This document shows, piece by piece, positions 30,455 to 39,607 of a stretch of DNA of 64,000 bases. Under the pieces are notes generated by a model, which ran no database searches, was not told the DNA's origin, and saw nothing but the letters and a program-made list of their open reading frames with translations. Each line of letters starts with the position of its first letter. Position 1 is the stretch's first letter. The translations under genes were made by a program, and so were the position numbers. Source of the DNA: Motiliproteus sp. (GTDB taxonomy: Bacteria; Pseudomonadota; Gammaproteobacteria; Pseudomonadales; Balneatricaceae); NCBI GenBank assembly GCA_026196225.1, contig JAPHRD010000004.1, positions 1-64,000 of the forward strand. Direction: 5' to 3'.

Positions 30455-31724
30455 CGTGCTCTCCATCATCTTGGGCTAGCGGCAGTATCAACTCGATGTT
30501 GACGCCGCCTTCTGTCGTAGAGCCAATAGTACATTGGCCTCCTAAAAGACGGCAACGCTCACGGATAGAGCGCAGTCCCATTCCTCTCACTATTTTTTCC
30601 GGCAACCCACACCCGTCATCGCTGATACTCATGCGCCAATGGTCTGCTTCGGTGCCTGCCCAAATGGACACCTGTGTCGCATCGGCATGGCGGGCGGTGT
30701 TATTCAACGCCTCCTGCAACAATCGATAAAGGTGCGAAGCTTGCTCGTTGTCGAATTGAGCAAAGCCACGACAAACTAGCTGGCACTGGATTCCTGTAGT
30801 GCGCTGAAAACGTTGCAATAACTCTTCCACGGCTGCTTCCAGACCTAGTTGTTCCAGTACCACGGGGTAGAGATCCTCCACCAGTTGCCGGCAACTTTGC
30901 TGAACCGCATCACAGCTGGCAATAATCTGCTCGCTGATCGCTTTTAGTTGATCGTCCTGTTGCTGCTTGAAAGGAATTACGTAGGCTTGAGCACGAATAC
31001 CGGTAATGTGCTGGCCAAGATCGTCATGAAGCTCTCTAGCCAGGGCGGCCCGCTCCTTTTCCTGAATCTGCATCAGGGTCTCTGTAAGGTGCTGGTTATC
31101 CGATTCCGCGCTTTCCAACGCCGCTGCCATCTGATTGAAGTGGCTGGATAGGCGGTCCACTTCAGGTACGGAATAGCGTTTAAGTCGGGCCCGGTATTCG
31201 CCTTGCTGGATGCGATCAAGCGCCTGTAGAAAGTGCCCAACCGGACGCATCCCGTAACTGACCCCAATATAAATAGCCAGGTTGGATAGCAGCGCACTGC
31301 CCAGGAACAGCCAGAACAGCTGGGTGGTTGAATCCCAGATCTCATCGATCTCATCGGAACCATCGGGCACAAAGGTGATCATTCGGCCATCGCGGGTAGC
31401 AATCGTCCGCGAGTGCAGATCCGAGTCCTGCTCTTTGCTAAACAGATCCCGAAACCAGTCGGGCGATTCATAGCTCTGCAATTCAGTGTCAGCGTCTGAG
31501 TTGTCGATAATTCGAATATGGCGCAGGTTTTCACTCACTAGCTGGATCAATTGCTGAGGATGGTCAACATAGGACTCAATGAGTGCGTCCATCATATGCA
31601 TCACCCCCTGCTGCTCTCGGAGGATGTCGGTCTCAGCCTGTTTCAAAATGGCATAAAGACTTACAGCCAATGCGATAGCAAAGGCGATACTAACCATCAG
31701 CAAAATTCGTAATACCGCGTTCAA
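30432..31724 (-). CDS. NarX/MoxY-type sensor histidine kinase
   Basis: Two TMs, HAMP, HisKA_3 ALARELHDDLGQHITGIRAQ; periplasmic segment (RHIRIID..PDWFRDLF..DEIDEIWDSTTQLFW) resembles LapD/MoxY N-terminal domains. Confidence 0.88.
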   Translation of the reverse strand: MNAVLRILLMVSIAFAIALAVSLYAILKQAETDILREQQGVMHMMDALIESYVDHPQQLIQLVSENLRHIRIIDNSDADTELQSYESPDWFRDLFSKEQDSDLHSRTIATRDGRMITFVPDGSDEIDEIWDSTTQLFWLFLGSALLSNLAIYIGVSYGMRPVGHFLQALDRIQQGEYRARLKRYSVPEVDRLSSHFNQMAAALESAESDNQHLTETLMQIQEKERAALARELHDDLGQHITGIRAQAYVIPFKQQQDDQLKAISEQIIASCDAVQQSCRQLVEDLYPVVLEQLGLEAAVEELLQRFQRTTGIQCQLVCRGFAQFDNEQASHLYRLLQEALNNTARHADATQVSIWAGTEADHWRMSISDDGCGLPEKIVRGMGLRSIRERCRLLGGQCTIGSTTEGGVNIELILPLAQDDGEHDENTTGR

Positions 31725-31744
31725 TGGATCACCTTCGAGTTAGC

Positions 31745-32797
31745 TCAGCGTAATTTGAAATGGACCGGAACCTCGAGCCAGGCATCACGACCGCTTCCGT
31801 CCACCACCGCTGGTTTGAATTTCCATTTAGCCGCCGCTTCCAGGGCAGATTTATCCAAACGATCAAAGCCGCTGCTGGACTTCACCATCAGATTTTTGAT
31901 CACCCCGGCGCTGTCCAGAAGAATACGCAGCCAGACGGTTCCCTGTTCACCCCGGCGTTTTGACCTCGCCGGATAGCGTGGCTGCGCGGGGGGTTGTAAG
32001 TAGTCTGGCTTACTTAGGATGAGAGGTGCCGTTGAAGCGGAAGGACTGGTGGTTTTTTTAGCGACTTCCAGCCCGGACACATTCTTCGAAAACCGCTTAT
32101 CGGTTACTTTTTTAGCGGTATTGGGAGTGGCGGCCGGCACTGGCTTAGGCACCGTTTTTACCTTAACTACGGGATTCTTTGGACGCGGTTTGACCACCTT
32201 TTTTACAGGCTGCTGTACCCGTTCTTGCGAAACCGGTTTACTGACTTTAGCAGCAACTTTCTTAGCAATTGTTTTCTTGGTAATTGGTTTTTTGTTAACA
32301 AGAACCTTTTTATTCTCTTCTTTTTTAATCGTTTTCTTAACCGTCGTTTGCTTCACCTTTGGAACCGGGACAACCTTGGCTGGCTTTAGCGGTTGTGGCG
32401 CCGGTGGAATAGCAGTGCGGGCCTCTGTGTTGACGGTTTTGACCGCTTTTGAAGGCTTGGGGGGGATTATAGACAACGGTTTAGCTGGCGGAACAACCTT
32501 GGTTGCCGGCTCAGGGATAACAGGGAGTGGTAGAGGAAGCGGCTCCACCACCTTGGATACTTCGGGTGGCGGAGCCGGGGGCACCGGATTAACAGTAGAA
32601 GAAGGAACAGGAGCAGGCGCTTGGTAGGCCTGCAATTGTATCGATATCGTACTTTCGGTAGGTAACGGCTGGCTCCACACCGGGCGAGGCAGTTCGTTAT
32701 CCATCACCCAGAGGAATAAAAGCAAATGCGCCAGCACTGAGAATAACAGTGCCGGACGCAATGGCTGGATCAGTGAGGAGGTCGCAACCGCGCTCAT
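31745..32797 (-). CDS. TonB-family energy transducer
   Basis: N-terminal TM, very long Pro/Lys/Val linker, C-terminal PRYPARSKRRGEQGTVWLRILLDSAGVI..SGFDRLDKSALEAAAKWKFKPA. Confidence 0.92.
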   Translation of the reverse strand: MSAVATSSLIQPLRPALLFSVLAHLLLFLWVMDNELPRPVWSQPLPTESTISIQLQAYQAPAPVPSSTVNPVPPAPPPEVSKVVEPLPLPLPVIPEPATKVVPPAKPLSIIPPKPSKAVKTVNTEARTAIPPAPQPLKPAKVVPVPKVKQTTVKKTIKKEENKKVLVNKKPITKKTIAKKVAAKVSKPVSQERVQQPVKKVVKPRPKNPVVKVKTVPKPVPAATPNTAKKVTDKRFSKNVSGLEVAKKTTSPSASTAPLILSKPDYLQPPAQPRYPARSKRRGEQGTVWLRILLDSAGVIKNLMVKSSSGFDRLDKSALEAAAKWKFKPAVVDGSGRDAWLEVPVHFKLR

Positions 32798-32807
32798 AGG
32801 GTTCCCA

Positions 32808-35132
32808 TCAGAACTTCATACGCACGCCAGCGGAGACGGTACGTGGCGCGCCGGGACCTACGAAGCGATCATCGTCGAAGCCGGGGTAGGCATCGCTTAG
32901 TACTTCATCCGCTTCACCGTAAACACCGAAGGTTTCATAGTCTTTGTCGAACAGGTTACTGACCCGACCGAACACTTCGATATTCTGGGTAGCCTGGTAC
33001 TTGGCACGCAGGTTAACCAGGGTGTAACCATCCAGTTTTTCGTTCTCGTTGGCTTCGTCACCGCGGAAGAACTGGCTGCCTCGGTAATTGACCTCGGTAC
33101 CCACGGACAGCTTATTGGTCGCCTGCCACTGGGCCGCTACCTTAAAGATATGCTCCGGCAGTCCTGGAATGCGATCGCCGTCGCTGACTTGGCGGTTGCC
33201 ACCCAGTGGGTTATTAGGGCTGAAGGAGACGAATGGCGTTTCAAAGGTCGCTTTCATCCAGGTGTAACCGGCTGACAGTCGAACGCTGCTCAGCTGAGCC
33301 TGCAGTTCCAATTCGGCACCGATACGGCGGGTTTTACCCACGTTGGTAAAGTAACCTTCAGAAGGCAAACCACCGGCCTGCTGGAAGATAATGTCGTCAT
33401 GGTTGGTGGTGTGGAACAGACCCGCATGCCAGCGAATATCTGAGCCACCACGCAAACCGGCTTCAAAGCTCTTGGCAACCACCTGCTCCAGCGGGGGATC
33501 GGAAACAAAGCCGTTAGGCAGCTTACAAGGGTCGGCAGGGTCAGCACAGCTCAGTTCTGCTGGCGTTGGCGCCCGTGAAGATTCGCTATAGCTGGCGTAG
33601 AGCGCCAGGTCGGGACGGATGCTGTAGGTCAGGCCCGCCATGGGGTTGATACGGTCATAGGTATGGGAACCGTCCAGAGAACCGGCACCATCTTCGATCA
33701 GGTCATTCATCTTGATACGGGTGCGGTTATAACGGGCGCCGAAGGTCAGATCCAAGGCATCGTTGACCGTCACGGTATCGCTAAAGTAGAGACCAAAATG
33801 CCTAACACTGGTGTCCAGGCGGACGCGGGATTCAGCATCGTACAGACCAACTCCTTCGGTTCCACGATCGTCAGCGGGCGTATCATTGCGCAGCTCTGCA
33901 AACTCAGTGTCAGACTGAAAACTGATATCGGCATAGTCGTAGCTAACGCCGGCGATCAACTGGTTTTCACGGCCAGCCAGGGTGTTAAGGAAGGTCGACT
34001 GCAGGGCAAAACCAGCACTCTCTTGCTTGGTTTCGGAGGTGTTCACGGTACCGTCGATATCATCCGGATCGAGGGTCGGATCGATATCTTCCAGGGTATC
34101 GTCATCGTCAAAGCCAAGGAATTCCACCGGTTCGGAAGGATCTCCATCTTCACAGAGGGTTTCCTCACCGAGAATCGTACACTCCTCGTAGTCACTATCA
34201 TCGCCGTTCAGGGTGGTGATGGTGTTCTTGCGGTAGTAGACGTTACCTGCCAGCTGAACGTTATCATTGACCCAGTGATCACCATCCAGGGCTAAGAAAT
34301 TAAGCTGAGTTTCAGTGCGGTCAGGATAGGTGTAGATCGTTTCTCGACCCTCAATATCCATCAGGTCAAAGGGTACCGCGCCGTTACCCACCAGGGTATT
34401 GTCGTTGGTAGCGGCAGTCAGATTGAGACTGCTGTCGTCACCACGCCAGCTGAACACACCCAGCAGTTGGCGGACGTCACTAGGAGACTGATCGCGCCAG
34501 CCATCTTCTTCCACATAGTTACCGATCACGTAGTAACCGAACTCGCCGTTGTTGTTACCGCTCTGGAACTGGGTTTTAAGAAAACCATCTTCTCCAAAAG
34601 CCAGTTCGATATCGTTTTCCTGATGGGTAAAACCGTTCTTCAGGCGTAGCGACAATGCGCCACCCAGAGTGTTTTGACCAAACAAAGGATTGGATCCGGA
34701 AAACAGGTTGACCGAATCAAGGGAATCTTCGGGCAGCAGGTCCCAGTTGACGGTATCACCGAAAGGCTCGTTAAAACGGACGCCATTCACGTACACCGAC
34801 AGGCCTTGAGGCAGCCCCAGCAATGGTGAAGCGGTAAAACCACGGTACTGAACATCAGGCTGATAGGGATTGTTAACCGCATCGTTGACGGTGACGCTGC
34901 TGAAGTTAAAGCGCAGATGCTCAGCCAGGTTCAACGCCTGACCGTCGGTGATCGCCTCACCACTGACACTCTGGACACGCGCTGGAACCTTGCTGGCTTC
35001 GACACCAACGCCGTGGACGGGAGTTTGCCCCACCACCGTCACGCCATCCAAAACCGTAGCAGCCTGAGCCGGCAAACCCGCCGCCATCATCGAAAGCACT
35101 AAGGTGCGAACTGGGAACTGTAACTTCTTCAT
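32808..35132 (-). CDS. TonB-dependent outer-membrane receptor
   Basis: Signal peptide, plug domain (VQYRGFTASPLLGLPQGLSVYVNGVRFNEPFGDTVNWDLLPE), beta-barrel, C-terminal aromatic MKF; RBS AGGTAGG upstream. Confidence 0.95.
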   Translation of the reverse strand: MKKLQFPVRTLVLSMMAAGLPAQAATVLDGVTVVGQTPVHGVGVEASKVPARVQSVSGEAITDGQALNLAEHLRFNFSSVTVNDAVNNPYQPDVQYRGFTASPLLGLPQGLSVYVNGVRFNEPFGDTVNWDLLPEDSLDSVNLFSGSNPLFGQNTLGGALSLRLKNGFTHQENDIELAFGEDGFLKTQFQSGNNNGEFGYYVIGNYVEEDGWRDQSPSDVRQLLGVFSWRGDDSSLNLTAATNDNTLVGNGAVPFDLMDIEGRETIYTYPDRTETQLNFLALDGDHWVNDNVQLAGNVYYRKNTITTLNGDDSDYEECTILGEETLCEDGDPSEPVEFLGFDDDDTLEDIDPTLDPDDIDGTVNTSETKQESAGFALQSTFLNTLAGRENQLIAGVSYDYADISFQSDTEFAELRNDTPADDRGTEGVGLYDAESRVRLDTSVRHFGLYFSDTVTVNDALDLTFGARYNRTRIKMNDLIEDGAGSLDGSHTYDRINPMAGLTYSIRPDLALYASYSESSRAPTPAELSCADPADPCKLPNGFVSDPPLEQVVAKSFEAGLRGGSDIRWHAGLFHTTNHDDIIFQQAGGLPSEGYFTNVGKTRRIGAELELQAQLSSVRLSAGYTWMKATFETPFVSFSPNNPLGGNRQVSDGDRIPGLPEHIFKVAAQWQATNKLSVGTEVNYRGSQFFRGDEANENEKLDGYTLVNLRAKYQATQNIEVFGRVSNLFDKDYETFGVYGEADEVLSDAYPGFDDDRFVGPGAPRTVSAGVRMKF

Positions 35133-35261
35133 GACCTACCTGTTATCCGATTAAATCTAATCTGGGAAAATCTACTTATGGATATTTTGCAGATTTATGA
35201 CAATCAGGACTGTTCCCAAGGGGTCGCGTGCAGAGACTGCTTTAGCACTAGTCTGGGAGGA

Positions 35262-35278
35262 TAGGGAAAAATTCCCTA
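35262..35278. promoter_or_regulatory. 17-bp interrupted palindrome upstream of the TonB receptor gene
   Basis: TAGGGAA-AAA-TTCCCTA, 7-bp perfect arms, about 130 bp upstream of the receptor ATG. Confidence 0.5.
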
Positions 35279-35320
35279 ATTATTCGGGATGTCAGCCGAA
35301 AGACAAAAGAAATGGGAAAA

Positions 35321-35536
35321 CTAGTTCCGTGAACAGCAGTTTTTCTGGGACTGAACCGGGGGGCAAGGCACCGTACCGTAGGAGCAGAATACACAGCAGT
35401 CACCCGCTAATGGCTTTAGCAGCTGGTGGCACTGCGTACACTGGTAAAACCAGATGCAGGCGTCTTCGGGCATCCTTTTTTGTTTTTGGTGACCGCAACC
35501 GGGGCAGGTCAGTATAGATTCTAAAATCAACGCCAT
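35321..35536 (-). CDS. GDCCVxC-motif Cys-rich small protein
   Basis: MALILESILTCPGCGHQKQKRMPEDACIWFYQCTQCHQLLKPLAGDCCVFCSYGTVPCPP; start trimmed from 35680 to 35536. Confidence 0.85.
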   Translation of the reverse strand: MALILESILTCPGCGHQKQKRMPEDACIWFYQCTQCHQLLKPLAGDCCVFCSYGTVPCPPVQSQKNCCSRN

Positions 35537-35556
35537 ACCGACCTCCCCCATTGTGG

Positions 35557-36009
35557 CTACTTGGATGCAGCCGCTTTGGTAATCCCCGCCAGCGCTTTTG
35601 TCACCTTGGCGAATACCGGCCCGCAGCCTTCGACCTGATGACGCTGCTGTAGATAACCGGGATCGTTGTAACTGATCCAAGCATTACCCTCTGCATCTGC
35701 CCATATCAGCGCTTTTTGCGGCAAATCGATAGCGATACTTTGCTGACACTTCATCAACGGGCTGCCTACCTTTGGATTGCCAAAGATAATCAGTTCGGTA
35801 TCGCGCAAGGTCACTCCTACCTTTGCGGCAGCTTCGGAATGTTTAATCCGGTTAAATACCGTCATGCCTTTGTTTTTCAGAATGCCTTCCAGTCGGTCTG
35901 CGGTTTTAACAACGCTGTGGTTGCTGGCCACATCAATCATACCGTCAGCCGCCATCAGGGGTGAAGAGGACAGCATAGTCATCGCCGCAATTGCTAAGAA
36001 CTTTTTCAT
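35557..36009 (-). CDS. DUF302 domain periplasmic protein
   Basis: Signal peptide then VKTADRLEGILKNKGMTVFNRIKHSEAA..LIIFGNPKVGSPLMKCQQSIAIDLPQKALIW. Confidence 0.9.
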   Translation of the reverse strand: MKKFLAIAAMTMLSSSPLMAADGMIDVASNHSVVKTADRLEGILKNKGMTVFNRIKHSEAAAKVGVTLRDTELIIFGNPKVGSPLMKCQQSIAIDLPQKALIWADAEGNAWISYNDPGYLQQRHQVEGCGPVFAKVTKALAGITKAAASK

Positions 36010-36287
36010 CGGTGGATCCTTTCCTTGACTGATTACTCAGATTTATTTTTCTCGATATTAATTGGAGTTGATTGAATCATTACGCATCCATACCTAGACG
36101 CAGCAATAACGCTGTTGTTTCAGCATAGTGTGGATCTTGAATTTCCACCTCGGAATATCCAGTTTGCTATTAATCATCCGGCCAGATCAGCGCTGCCATG
36201 GATGAAGTGTTCTATCTTTGAAAATAACCCATAAAACTTTAGAGCAACTGCTACGGTCACGCCGTTGCCGTTTTCAGGATAGAAACC

Positions 36288-37412
36288 ATGGCTGATATTT
36301 TTGAATTCACCGACGATCTGGGGCCCTGTAAAACCATCCACATCTATGAACCCTCAGTGGGTCTGAAAGCAATACTGGTGGTGGATAATGTCGCTGCCGG
36401 ACCCGCCATTGGTGGATTGCGGATGGCTGCCGATGTCAGCGCCGCCGAGTGTGCTCGCCTGGCTCGCTCCATGACCCTGAAGAACGCTGCTGCAGGATTA
36501 CCCCATGGGGGCGGCAAGTCAGTGTTATTTGGCGATCCGCGGATGCCATTAGCTCAGAAAGAGCTGTTGATAAGAGCCATGGCTTGCGCCCTGAAAAACA
36601 CCCAAGAATATATCTTCGGCCCCGATATGGGCACCAATGAACAGTGTATGTCCTGGATCCACGATGAGATCAATCGGGCGGTCGGGCTGCCACGCACTCT
36701 GGGTGGTATTCCTCTGGATGAGATCGGTGCCACCGGTCGCGGCTTAGCATTTGCCACCGAAGAGGCGATCAATTTCTGCGATTTTCAGTTAAAAGGGGCG
36801 CGCATGGTTATTCAAGGCTTTGGCGCCGTGGGTATTCATGCCGCCAAAACCCTTACTGAAAAAGGCGCGATACTGGTTGCAGTGGCCGACTCAAAAGGCG
36901 CAATCCACAACCCCAGAGGTCTGGATCTGGAACAGCTGATATCACTAAAACAATCAGGACAGAGCGTAATTGAACACCTTGCAGAATGTCCTCAGGCCAA
37001 ACAGATCAGCAACGAAGAACTGATAACGGTGGAATCAGAGATCTGGATTCCTGCAGCACGACCCGACGTAATTCGTGAAGACAACGTCAACCAGCTGAAC
37101 ACCCGACTGGTTGCCCAAGGTGCCAATATCGCCGTTACCGAAGCGGCCGAAAAGGTGCTGCATCAACGGGGCATTATCAGCCTCCCTGACTTTATCGCTA
37201 ACGCTGGTGGGGTCATCTGCGGCGCCCTGGAATATCAGGGGGTAAGCGAATCTGCAGCGCTACAAAGCATCGAAGAGAAACTCCGCAGCAATACCGTTCA
37301 GGTACTGGAAATAGCCCAAAGCAAACAGATTCCACCCCGGCAAGCAGCCCTTGAGCTGGCAACGGCAAGAGTTAAAGCTGCGATGTCGAGCCGCCGCTGG
37401 TCAGTGTTCTAG
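36288..37412 (+). CDS. Glu/Leu/Phe/Val dehydrogenase family protein
   Basis: GPAIGGLRM, LKNAAAGLPHGGGKSV, GPDMGTNE, VIQGFGAVGIHAAKTL. Confidence 0.92.
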   Translation: MADIFEFTDDLGPCKTIHIYEPSVGLKAILVVDNVAAGPAIGGLRMAADVSAAECARLARSMTLKNAAAGLPHGGGKSVLFGDPRMPLAQKELLIRAMACALKNTQEYIFGPDMGTNEQCMSWIHDEINRAVGLPRTLGGIPLDEIGATGRGLAFATEEAINFCDFQLKGARMVIQGFGAVGIHAAKTLTEKGAILVAVADSKGAIHNPRGLDLEQLISLKQSGQSVIEHLAECPQAKQISNEELITVESEIWIPAARPDVIREDNVNQLNTRLVAQGANIAVTEAAEKVLHQRGIISLPDFIANAGGVICGALEYQGVSESAALQSIEEKLRSNTVQVLEIAQSKQIPPRQAALELATARVKAAMSSRRWSVF

Positions 37413-37801
37413 GCCCGCACTTTCGCCACCGTTTGATAGGGGCCGATCGGGCACTGCTTGATTCGCTGCACACTAAATATTCCCACAGCAAGTAACAACA
37501 CCAAGGTTAGCTGAACTACCGGCTGTTCAATCAACCAGATGGAGTAGCTTACCGAGATCGACATCGATGCGATGGCAACCCACTTGATCCGATTGGAGAT
37601 GCAACGCCGCTGCTGCCACTGGCTAATTATCTTTCCAAACAATCGATTTTCGGTGATCCAGCGATAATAGCGAGGCGATGATCGGGCAAAACACCAGGCC
37701 GACAAAAGTACAAAACAGGTAGTAGGTAGCAGGGGCAGAAAAACTCCCAACGTACCTAAAGCAAGAGATAAAACCCCAACCGTTCTATAGATCAAGATCA
37801 T
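37409..37801 (-). CDS. DUF454 (YbaN-like) inner-membrane protein
   Basis: GTLGVFLPLLPTTCFVLLSAWCFARSSPRYYRWI; start trimmed to 37801. Confidence 0.88.
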   Translation of the reverse strand: MILIYRTVGVLSLALGTLGVFLPLLPTTCFVLLSAWCFARSSPRYYRWITENRLFGKIISQWQQRRCISNRIKWVAIASMSISVSYSIWLIEQPVVQLTLVLLLAVGIFSVQRIKQCPIGPYQTVAKVRA

Positions 37802-37931
37802 GGTGAATCTCCCCAATTAAGCGGCCGGTACTGACAGTCGGGCTGCAACGGCAGCGACTGTCAGCATCCGCGTGATGGCTCTACCAAAACAGCTCGGCCA
37901 TCACAGCTATACCACCACTACTCCATCTCCA

Positions 37932-39371
37932 CTACTCCATCACCACGCCTAGCGCATCGGCCACGCCAGCACCGTAAGCAGGATCAGCCAGTGCACAGTG
38001 GCGGATATGCCGCTGCTGGATTTCCAGTGACGCCCCACCCAGCGAGCGGGCGGTATTTTCGAACAGTACTCGCTGCTGCGCCGGAGACATCAGGCGGAAC
38101 AAGACTCCCGGCTGAGAGAAATAGTCATCATCTTCCCGGTGATCCCAACGTCCTGCCGCTCCCTGCAGGGTCAGCGCTGGTTCGGCGTAGTCCTCTTGCT
38201 GCTGCCATTCCCCTTGGCTGTTGGGCTCATAGCCGATTCGACCACCCTGATTGCCATCAACCCGCATGGCGCCGTCGCGATGATAGCTGTGAACCGGGCA
38301 GCGGGGTGCGTTCACCGGAATCTGATGGTGATTGACACCGAGGCGGTAACGCTGGGCATCCCCATAGGAGAACAGTCGACCTTGCAGCATCTTGTCTGGG
38401 GAGAAACCGATCCCCGGAACTACACTGGCAGGGTTGAAGGCAGATTGCTCGACCTCGGCAAAGAAGTTTTCCGGATTGCGGTTCAGCTCCATCACTCCCA
38501 CTTCGATCAACGGATAATCGGCCTTGGGCCAGATCTTGGTCAGATCAAAGGGATTGAAAGGACTGCTGGCAGCCTGCTCTTCGGTCATCACCTGAATCGC
38601 TAGGGTCCAAGAGGGGTAATCAGCACTCTCGATGGCATCGTAGAGATCTCGATGGTGACTCTCACGATCTTGACCAATCAGGGATTCAGACTCCTGGTCG
38701 GTAAGATTCTTGATGCCCTGATTAGAGGTGAAGTGGAATTTGACCCACACCCGCTCGTTGTCGGCGTTGATCATACTGAAAGTATGACTGCCAAAGCCGT
38801 GCATATGGCGGTAGCTGGCGGGAATACCTCGGTCACTCATTACAATGGTCACCTGGTGCAACGCTTCCGGCAGTGAGGTCCAGAAATCCCAATTGTTCTC
38901 GGCGCTACGCATATTGGTGCGCGGATCGCGCTTAACAGCATGGTTCAGGTCTGGAAATTTCAGCGGATCACGGAGAAAGAATACCGGGGTGTTATTACCC
39001 ACCAGATCCCAGTTTCCCTCTTCGGTATAAAACTTCAGGGCGAAACCACGAATATCCCGCTCAGCATCTGCTGCCCCGCGCTCGCCTGCCACGGTGGTAA
39101 AACGGGCAAACAACTCAGTCTTTTTTCCTACCTCTGAGAAGATCTTGGCGCGGCTAAAACGGCTAATATCCTGGGTAACGGTAAAGGTGCCGTAAGCACC
39201 GGAACCTTTGGCGTGCATACGGCGCTCGGGAATCACTTCGCGATCAAAATGCGCCAGCTTTTCTAAAAACCAAACATCCTGCAGCAGTTGTGGGCCACGG
39301 GGTCCGGCAGTCATTACATTTTGGTTATCGGCAACCGGGCATCCGGCGGCTGTAGTCAGCTTCTTATTCAT
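37932..39371 (-). CDS. katA: Monofunctional heme catalase
   Basis: [69 protein letters not shown]. Confidence 0.96.
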   Translation of the reverse strand: MNKKLTTAAGCPVADNQNVMTAGPRGPQLLQDVWFLEKLAHFDREVIPERRMHAKGSGAYGTFTVTQDISRFSRAKIFSEVGKKTELFARFTTVAGERGAADAERDIRGFALKFYTEEGNWDLVGNNTPVFFLRDPLKFPDLNHAVKRDPRTNMRSAENNWDFWTSLPEALHQVTIVMSDRGIPASYRHMHGFGSHTFSMINADNERVWVKFHFTSNQGIKNLTDQESESLIGQDRESHHRDLYDAIESADYPSWTLAIQVMTEEQAASSPFNPFDLTKIWPKADYPLIEVGVMELNRNPENFFAEVEQSAFNPASVVPGIGFSPDKMLQGRLFSYGDAQRYRLGVNHHQIPVNAPRCPVHSYHRDGAMRVDGNQGGRIGYEPNSQGEWQQQEDYAEPALTLQGAAGRWDHREDDDYFSQPGVLFRLMSPAQQRVLFENTARSLGGASLEIQQRHIRHCALADPAYGAGVADALGVVME

Positions 39372-39607
39372 CTTGGCATCTCCATCAATTCAGTCAGCCA
39401 TTTCAGAGTAAGAAAAAACCATAGATTAAAGAAATTAATTAAATCTAATCATTGGTTTTATTTTAGCTATGGATGTTATTATTCCTGTCTACAGCCCGCT
39501 TTCGACCTACACTTTCACCATAAGCCGCCGATTTCATAAAAGGTTCTATTTTTCAGCTTATTATTGGCAACCAACGCAACTACAACACTACCCTTGGAAG
39601 TATCCCT

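Noticed and set aside
32019-32627. 202-aa plus-strand ORF rich in Thr/Gly/Phe
   Set aside because: Antisense of the Pro/Lys-rich linker of tonB; composition is explained by the complementary codons.
39430-39475. Possible OxyR site upstream of catalase (ATAG...CTAT in an AT-rich patch)
   Set aside because: The spacing does not fit the four-element OxyR consensus; AT-richness alone gives such matches.
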